This document shows positions 35,701-44,700 of a stretch of DNA of 64,000 nucleotides, in pieces. Made by a program: the position numbers and the translations under genes. Numbering within the stretch: position 1 is the stretch's first letter; every line of letters starts with the position of its first letter. Source of the DNA: Telopea speciosissima (Eukaryota > Streptophyta > Magnoliopsida > Proteales > Proteaceae); the NCBI RefSeq assembly GCF_018873765.1, contig NC_057922.1, positions 63,822,755 to 63,886,754 of the forward strand. Direction: 5' to 3'. The notes beneath the pieces were generated by a model. That model saw only the letters and a program-made list of their open reading frames with translations, ran no database searches and was not told the origin of the DNA.

Positions 35701-38700
35701 GGTTTAGGATCGAGTGTAGGGGGAAGTGTGGGGGTTGTGTGCTGGAAGTTTGGTTTGAAACTGATGGACAGATCTGAAGTTATGAGGGAGTCCTAGTTAA
35801 GTTAGGAGTTACAGGTTTAATGGAGGTTAGGGTTTGATGGATGGAGGGGAAGGATATATGCAGGAAACTAAAATTACTTACTGGTTTGATCTCCTTCAAA
35901 GGCAGCAGCAGCACCAGCACCTTGAAGAAGCTCGATTGAAGAAGAAGAACCCCCCGATCTACAAGATGCAAGGAGTTGATCGGAGTCCACCAATCCCTCA
36001 CCTTGATATTACTCACAAGGCAACACTCAACAGAGTAGAGCAACAGCTATGGTAGCAAACAAAAGCTTTTTTATTAATCAAATTCGTAATCAATACTTGG
36101 TCCCCTTACAGCCTTATATAAAAGACTCAAAATTAGACTCCTACACTAAAAAGGGAAGGCCTAACCCAATCCTTAATCTATTAGGTAACTTAAACTAACT
36201 AGGAAACTAAAATACTAAAAGAAATAGACTCAAAACATGGCTGGACTTATAGAGTCCAATATCCAACCCAAACCCTAGGAATTGACCTAAATCCTAGTGC
36301 TGTCCATTCGAACCAGCAGCCCCTTTTGTTATTTGATCCTGTTGTTTGGCTCCTAGTAGGTCTCCTACCTATCTAGGACTATATTACCTACTTTCCATCG
36401 CACGTGCACCACACTTAGGTGTGCTTCATTGATCCACGCCATCCAAATGAGAGCTCATCCACCTGGCGAGCTCTGGTGCTGCGCTAGAAGATGTCCGGCG
36501 CACGGGTGCGCCGTAGAGGAGCTCGATCTCGTGCTGTGAACCACTCCCCAGAGAAGCCTCCCTCTCGCAGTTCCCTCTTCCCCACACCGCCTTGCCCCTA
36601 CCTCCCTTCTATTGTGAGCCACCCTCATCTGCGACCCTTGCTCCCCTTGCCATGAGCTACTCCCCCGACGATGCTTCCTACCCGCGGCTCCCCTTACCTC
36701 CTCCCTTCCCCAGAGAGAACAGATTTGTTATGCCGCTGTCATCTTCAGCCCCTTGCAGAGTCCTAATCCACTGACTCTTTATTGATATGAGTTTTGCAAG
36801 TATTGGATCCATCATGTACAGTTAGTCTGGCACGCTCGTGCTTCCTCTAAGGTTTATGTGCTTGAGCTATTCAGGATAATTTATGTTCAGGCGGTTGTAA
36901 GTGGGCTTGATTTTAATGTTGTTGGGGCTGCCTTGGTTGATGAGTATAGCAAATCAGGCCTTGTTCTGATGCTCACAGCCTGTTTAGTGGCTCTTGCTTG
37001 ATGTGAATATCATTGCGCGGAGCAGTGATGGCTGATTATACACAACAGGGGGATAACCTACCATTTCTGGTTTTGTTCTTGCCATCCTTGGTGCAACGGT
37101 AAAGTTGCTCCATTGTGACCAAGAGGTCACGGGTTTGAGTTTGGAAACACCCTCTCTGCTAAAGCAGGGGTAAGGATGCGTACAGTATGACCCTACCCAG
37201 ATCCTGCAGTGGCGGGAGCCTTGTGCACTGGGTTACGCCCTTTTTCTTGCCATCCTTGCTACTTACAAAAATGCTGGTTTGGTGCTTGAAGGGCAAAATG
37301 GCTGAATTCTATAAAATTGGATTATGGGTTGGAACTAGGGATTGAAATCAAATAGATGACGATAATGCAACCAAACAATTTCAATTTCTTGACCAAAAAC
37401 CTATTTATTGAAATTGAAATTATACCAAAGAGAGCCTCCAATGTGAGGTCACTTCCCTTGTCGCTTACTTGCCAAGGATAGTTTATGGCATAGTCCTAAG
37501 CATAGTTTGAGAACTCGCGAGATCTCGCCGAGTTTCTCGGTATTTCAAAAATCCGAGACGAGATGGGGGTCGAGTCACAAAGTAAAATATCTCGCCGAGA
37601 TCTTGGTTTGACATAGGAAAATGCCCATGTAGGTCCTTTATATGAGTGCCAGATCTCGAGTTCTTGCTGGAAATTCTTGGTATACAGACACCTATCTATG
37701 CCCGGAACCAAGACAGACAAGACAGACACTTATTTATGCATAATATCATTTAAGTAAATGGTTTTGTATTTCATTTACTTAAGATATTATTCATAAATAA
37801 GCAAATACCCCCCTATTTGAATCCAATAAAAATAGTTAAAAAATAAAATTCAAAAAGGAAAAAAAGTCAACCCCCCAGTTCAAGAACAAAAACTGGATTT
37901 TCGGCGGCAGGTGCAATTTTCAACTTTCTAATGCTGGGGTTTTACTTGGATCTAAAAATTCGATAAATCTTATTATGGTAAAACATTTCTAAAACCAAAA
38001 GTGCGGTAAAATATTCATTTGTTTTGATGTCCAAAAAACTATTTTCATTCAGAGTGATTTTGACAGCATTCGCGCACACCGAATTAAGTTTGACCGGTAC
38101 ATAACTCTTTCAATATAAATCAGATTTTAGCAATCTTGGACTTGTTGGAAAGCTTTCAAAACAAAGCTTTCCAACAAGTCCAAGATTGCTTAAATCTGAT
38201 TTATATTGAAGGAGTTATGTACCAGTCAAACTTGCTTAAATAATATTAGGCATGAATAGTGTTTGTCCTGTGTTTGTCTTGGTTTCTAGCATAAGTGTCT
38301 GTCCTGCTTTCCCACTAACTGAAACTCCTATTTGGACTTTGTTTTTGCAAAATCTGATAGTGCCATTGCGTTTAAAACCCACCGAGATGAGGCTTCGAGT
38401 CTATGAAAAAAAAAAGTGCACCAACTCGATCTCGACTCGACTCGGTTTTTCAAGGGTCCGAGTTGGCACCAAGACCCGAGTTTTTGAACCTTGGTCCTAA
38501 GCATCATTGTCAATGGGGTTAGCAAGGTGGTCAGCCAGGTTCTTCAAAGATTCCATGCCATCCACAATGCCTTGAACAAAGAACCCAAACTTGGAGAACA
38601 TGGCCAATCTTCCACTCTTAGTCTCATTCACTTCAACTCAGTGAAAGCCACAGGATCATCAGCAAGCCCAAGCTGGTCGAAGTCTCGAAGGTACTGCCAG

Positions 38701-41700
38701 GGTAGAATGGGTCAGTGACCTTACCGAGCATCCACCTGCAACACAGTAGCCTTTAACAACACCCATCAAAATGACATGTGGCCCAAATTGCTAGAATGCT
38801 CTGGGCATGGATCAAGCTAGGGTTGCACAAATAGTCTATTCCATCTTCAGAGAAGATTTGCACACTGGAATTGAAGCACACAGCCTCGCCGAACTTTACG
38901 CCATTGCGTGCAAGGAGCTCAGGGAAGATGCAACCAAGGGGCTTCAAGCATAGCCCATCAGCAGTGGATGATCTTGAGCTCACGGTCCTTGGTTAATGAT
39001 CCGGGGTTGGTGGAGAGGTCAGCTTGTGTTGCAACCATTGTCACCGAGAAGGTAGGTTAGGGATCCAAGTAATTTGACACTGTCGGGGCCATACCATGGG
39101 CTGCTGAATGAGATGAATTTCTGTGAGCTTCACTGCCTTTTTGATCAGAGAGGGAGAGGATAGGTCCATTCTGGAATCCTTTATTCTGCGGAGGATATAG
39201 AAATGGAAATAAATATCCAACGTGACTAACTGTGAAAAGAGAGAGAATGAGAGAGTGGGAGTGGGAGTGGGAGTTTGGGGGGGGGGTTCTGGGAGTTGAG
39301 TTGTGACGTAGATCAAAGCATGAAAAGAAGAGAAGAACAAAAACAATGTTCATGTGCAGCCCAATATTGACAGCGATGAGATGCTGCCAATAATTTTTTT
39401 TGGATATTATATATTAGTTTCTATTTTCTTGCAATTGTTATTGAACCAGTGGCTAGAGTTTCTATTTTTCCAGCAAGTTTCTATTTTTGTGTTAGTTTTT
39501 TTTTTCCGTCCAATTTTATTGGCAGCCAAGCAACATTCCCATACTATTGTTGTTGCTAATTTTGTAATGACTATGTTAAGCATTATAAATAAAGAGAATG
39601 GGCTCGTATTGCCCTCGATTTGAATGTAAAAGAAAAAAGAGTTGTTTTACATTCATGTTGCTGCGTGAAGCAGTGTAGGAGAGAGTCCTAGGTGCGAGTG
39701 AGAGACTCAAAGCATCTATCCCCTTTTTCTCTATTTTCTGTTGTAATTTTAATTTCTATTTTATTGTTCTATGATTTATCCAGCTTCTGAGAGACAGTTA
39801 AATCTCTATTGTTGCTGTTTAGCCTCAGAATACTATCCTGTTGATGCTCCAGCAAAGTATTTTCTCAAGCCTTTAAGACACCCTGCGGCTCTTCTGTGTG
39901 GTGTCCTATGGCAGCGGTCTTCAACCCCTTGGAAGCCCTGATCTTTTCATCAGTTCCTGATCAAATTTTGTAACTGTGATACTGCCAATATTTCTTCCTT
40001 TGATGGGAATTGCAGTTTCATCTGATGGTTGAATAATCCGGTTCTGTGAAGTTACTAATACTGAGTCTAGTTGGTAATTTGGAGACCTTTTGATACCTGT
40101 TGATCCAGCCTTCAGTTTTGGCTGAATTTTTTTAGGAGTTAATCCCATCAATAGGAACTGCCTTCGACTGAAAGATCTGGTCCATCAGTGTTGTTAGTTG
40201 CTAAAACTGGGAAGTTACTAATTCTGTGATTGAACCCCGTGTTCTGCCGAGAGTACAGGCTGTGTCCTGTCCAATTTTTTCTAATTGATTATCACCTGGT
40301 ATTAAGTTTCAGACCTTGGTGTGTTAAAGCTTATATCAGCAGCTTCGTAATTGGGTGTTTTTCCCTGTTAAAGTGGTGCTGGAACCACTGGTTTAACCTA
40401 CTGTTAGACAGTAATTTGATCCTTCCTGTAGGATAGGATGTCATTGACCTAACCCTACATTACGTTACAAAGAGATTGGAGAGAGAGATGCGGAGACGAG
40501 GCTATTGGGAAGACGACATTATGCTCCCCCATCCCAAGTGTTCCCGGAACAAATAAACACTTACATGTTTGTGTTCTAGTTTTGTTCCAAATGCCCGGTT
40601 CATTCTGTGGGAACACAAAAGCTAACTGGCATTGCCAAATGCGTTTCTACTCTATGTGTTCCCACAGAACAAAGAAACTGTGTCACTATTTTTGGGATCT
40701 CCGCCCGTGAGATCACTGTTTCCTAAAATACTCCCAAACAGCTGATCGGATCATTCCCATCTTTGGAAGGTTTCATATCCTTCCTATCAACGATTGTTTC
40801 CTATAGTTTGGTGTTATTCTGGGAGGTTTGAGTTTTCAGTTAGTCTCTGGGTTTTTATCTGAGTGGGGTGTTGACTTGGGATTCTATCCGGGAGGGTTTG
40901 GAGTTGTTCCTACCTACCCCTCCATCAGTGATCAGACAGTCCTATTTAAACTAGGACTCTTGAATTCAAAGCACTAAACTGGAAAAATAAAACTCAGCAA
41001 CTTTCCTAGCAATTCTAGAACTCCAGCTAAGACTCCATAGTTGTCACGGCAATAGGCGAATCAAGGTGGTCGAGGGGGCGAAAAACTTAAGGCGACACCA
41101 ACCAAGGCGCCCCAAAACAAACTGCCTGGATGCCTTGACAATCTTGTAAGACTCATCATATATAAGAAGATGAACAGAAAAAAATAACCTCATGAGCTGG
41201 TTAGATAATTGTCCTACTAGTACTAGGAAGAAGTTAACTCCTCTATTGCCTGTGGCTGCATCAATAGATGTTACAAATGGTTATGACATGAACATACCAT
41301 ATTAATATTTGCATTTTCATTGGAACTAGTCCTCTAATACCACCAATAAGCCATATTAGCTCGGAAATCTGTAGGGTTTCCTAAGGTCATCATGTCCAAC
41401 TTGTTTTCTTCCTATGTTTAGATTTTGTTTCTGGTTTCTGACGTGTATACCATTAGAATATACAGGTATGTGGAGTATCATGGGAGGAGACTTCACAATT
41501 CAGCTATTGTTGCATTTGCAGTCTGTATTGTGGTATGCTCTGCAGTGTTTTTCATTTGATTGAAGGGGGAAAAAGAAAAGAAACTGCAGTGTCTTAGTTA
41601 TAATGTAATATTCTACACCTCTTGTTGAAGATTCTAAAAAATCTATCTATTTGGTGAACAGTACATGGTGCATGTGTTTCTAAGCTCTAAAAGATACCCT

Positions 41701-44700
41701 CATATTTTGATTTGTGTTAACTAAAACCAATGTGTTGCAGTTGAACTATTGGGAGTCTTGTCTGTGTATTATGTCTTTTGATGAGTTGTCTTCTGAACCT
41801 AATGGTTTTAATCAAGTCTTTCAATACATGCTGATGGTTATTTTCTCCTCTTATCTGCAGTTCAACTGTGATTGTGACAGATCAGAAGCCCTCAGGTGCT
41901 AAAAACTCCGAGTGGCAGAAACCATCTCAAGTTTTAAATGGGCCGTCTGATTTGGGCCCGAGACATGCTCAAGTTGCTAATTCAAATGGCACTCTGAGGA
42001 AGGAATTTTCTGGTGACGCACGTTCAACAATCTCAAACTCAGCATCACGTGTGCAGGGACCCAGGACACATGATTCTCAAACTTACTCTGCAACGCTAGC
42101 ATCAAACAACCCTGTAGTTGGAGTTTATTCCTCCTCTACAGACCCTGTTCATGTGCCTTCTCCAGACTCCAGATCTTCTGTTACTGTTGGGGCCATCAGA
42201 CGTGAAGTTGGGGTGGTTGGTGTTCGCAAACAGCCTTCTGAAAATTCTGTTAAATCATCTGGCACAAGCAATTCTTTCTCGACTCCGGTTTTGGGAAAGG
42301 ATTTTCCTGCATCAACAGAATCATTTCAACCCTCTGCTGTTAGTCAGTCAAGTGCTCCTGAATCTGTTATGTCTAGCGTGGCTGTTAGCAGATCTTTCGT
42401 GAGCAACCAGTATCATAGTAAACCACATCAGCAAGTTGTTGGTCATCAAAAAGGTAAGATTTTCTGCTTATACTCTATTTATAATTTTATATTGTTGAGG
42501 TAATTCTCTGCTACTATATAGAGGAACCTGTTTTTCATTTAGCCTTCTAATGCATTCGTGAACTAGAGTTTGCATATTTAAATATTTTTAATTATTGTTG
42601 GCAATGTTGATCTTTCCCACACCTGTGATTTCTGGGTGCTGCAGTGAGACCTTATGTACCTCTATTGATTCTTGATATAGAATAACATGGGTGTGGGTAC
42701 AATTTCTTTGGTAATGGCAATTGACACCCATAGTTGAAAGTACTATGTGTTCACTGAGTTCAAGCAGTATTATGTATTCACTGTTTTGGATGACCATTTG
42801 GTGGAAACCCGGGTTGAAGTAACCCTTATTGGGTTGCTTGTGGACCCACCCAAGCAAAGGAGCACTCAAATTCAAAGTTGATGGCAAAAGAGTAGATATT
42901 TAAAGTTTTACACGAGCAATGGCTGAATGGTGAATACCTGAAAGTTATAATTTGAATGGCAGTATTGTAATTAATCTGAAGTTTTAAAGAGGGAGTGGCA
43001 GAACTGTAATTTAATGGAATCAACTATATAAAGAGAAAACAAGTGAATTGGGGTATAGGTGGAATGGAACACAAATTAGGGATAAGAAGTAATAGTGAAA
43101 CAAAGGAAGGGCATTAATGGAAAAACCAGATTAAGGGTTTTAAAAAACAAAAGCAATCGGTCATCTCCTACCTTTGAACGACAGTGGTAGCAGCCAGCGG
43201 AAGGGGAGAGATTTGTGATGAGAAGAACTCACACCTGCCAAGCCCAAACAAGCTAATATTCTCGAAACTGAATTGCAACGCACAATTCTACAAGATCCAA
43301 GTGTTAATCCAGCAAGACAGCCTTCGATTCATCAAACAAAGATACCTAAAATTATTTCTCGCGGTAGAACAGAACCAGGTTCAAACTAGACTTTGAAGCT
43401 TCCCAAGAGAGAAGTATCTGGGGCCAAGATTCAGGAACTACTGTCGCTAGTAGTTGGGCTTCCTTCGAACCAGGCTTCAGAGCCAATTGATCAGTAGTAG
43501 TAAAAAACCAGCAGTGCTCCCTCTTGATGCTTATCTGTTGCAGGTTTTAGTGCCAGAACAGAGGAATTCTTAGAAATATGTCAAAAGAAGAAGAAAGGAG
43601 AATAAGATAACAAGGAGAAGAACAAATCAGAGGTGGGAGGGGAGGTACGTTCAGCTCATGGCAGCCATCAAACTAATTCCAAATAAAATTTCATTTTCAA
43701 AACTAATCTCCATTGTGTGAGTACATGCTCTTTATAGAATTAAAATTCTTAATCCTATTGTGGAACTGAAATTATAACCAAACTCTAACTCTTATCTAAT
43801 CCAAAACTGAAGACAAAATAAAATTGGACTCTTACCTTCCTACGATTCTAATAACATGAATGAAATAAGAAAAATTAAAAAGAATTCCTATTTGACCCAT
43901 CTTCTAACTTCTTCACCATTACCACTCATCCACTCGGATCCCCCCCCCCCCCAAAAAAAAAAAGAAAAACACAGCTGCTGCTCTTTCAAGCATGTTTGAG
44001 AGCTGAATCCTTTTAGCATCAGTTTTTATCCAAGGAATTTCATCTCTTCCATGATAATAGGATATTTGGTTAATAGATTATAATTATATTTAGTTTTAGC
44101 TGCCATCTTACATTGCAACTATAGTAGGTAATTTTCAAGTTTTTGTGGGAGTTGACACATGGACATACTCAGAGAAGATTATAATTCTAATGATTCGGGG
44201 AATTGTACGTGGACTTAATTATCTTAAATCCTTATCATGCTACTACTCGATGCTAACTTGAGAATCCAAACTGAGCCTTGTTTTCTTTAGTTTGGGCCAG
44301 GGGCTCTTGTAATGCACGTGACTTCAGTTGCAATATTGAACATGGTATCCGTGTTTGTTTATGTTGTTCTAGTTACTGTTAGTATTATTTTATCTTCAAA
44401 TATATCTGTATTATTCTTCTTCTTCTTTTTTTTTTTTTGGGGGGGGGGGGAAGCATGGTGTATTGATATTTCATCTCATTGTTTGCAAGCTGGATGACTG
44501 GCAAGGGTAGGTATTTTGTTTTGCCAGGGGGGAGGAGCCTGTGAGATGTCTTGTTTTAATCTTGATAGTAGTTTAATTAATCCATTGATGTGAGGTATGG
44601 TCCTAATTATGCAGGTAGCTGTTTTAAATGCCATTCTGAAGGGTTTACTTTGGGGAATTAATGAAAATAAATTCTGCTCAATTTTGCCCTTTGCTGCATG

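Larger units (their letters stand above)
32588..36386 (-). mobile_element. Non-autonomous Gypsy element with abnormal right end
   Basis: The 3' LTR lies at 32588-33889 and the internal region at 33890-35255. The start of a 5' LTR lies at 35256-36258. A perfect tRNA-Met-type primer-binding site (minus strand TGGTATCAGAGCC, 35241-35253) lies two bases from the 5' LTR. At 36258 the 5' LTR breaks off, and a 125-bp LTR end in the opposite orientation follows (to ...ggactatatta, 36386). The whole is flanked by an exact 5-bp repeat cctac (32583-32587, 36387-36391). Internally there are only truncated gag and a short downstream frame; protease, RT and integrase are missing. Confidence 0.85.
32067..37438. 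mobile_element. Large inverted-arm TIR element, interrupted
   Basis: The left end (agggcctctttgttatgatt) is inversely similar to the right end (complement aggctctctttggtataatt). A second, inner inverted pair is clear: 32460-32560 against 36433-36560, sharing ccatccaaatgRgagctcat and ggcgagctctgg. The two halves therefore belonged to one foldback-like element, hAT-like by its ends, before the Gypsy composite and the Au SINE entered. No matching 8-bp TSD was found, so the outer limits are tentative. Confidence 0.5.
37465..39169 (-). pseudogene. LHCB (chlorophyll a/b-binding protein) pseudogene
   Basis: Minus-strand frames match an LHCII protein from start to stop: MDLSSPSL and KAVKL (ATG at 39169), [26 protein letters not shown] with [13 protein letters not shown] (38983-38753), the DPLYPG region, [10 protein letters not shown], and [13 protein letters not shown]. 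The final codons (…CCT-GGCAAGTAA, 37465) lie beyond the inserted element 37504-38493. LHCB proteins bind chlorophyll in the photosystem II antenna. Here there are several frameshifts and stops, a deletion in the N-terminal region and the insertion, so it is dead. No intron is visible, in line with intronless LHCB1 genes or a retrocopy. Confidence 0.88.
30274..41860 (+). other. GIP1 intron 4 (11.6 kb)
   Basis: Contents in order: tandem repeats (31080-31163, ~31900-31950), a large inverted-repeat element (32067-37438) split by a Gypsy composite (32588-36386) and an Au SINE (37091-37243), an LHCB pseudogene (37465-39169) broken by a TIR element (37504-38493), unclassified repeat-like sequence (39350-40440), and small degenerate inverted-end elements near 40533-40690 and 41034-41150. 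Confidence 0.75.
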
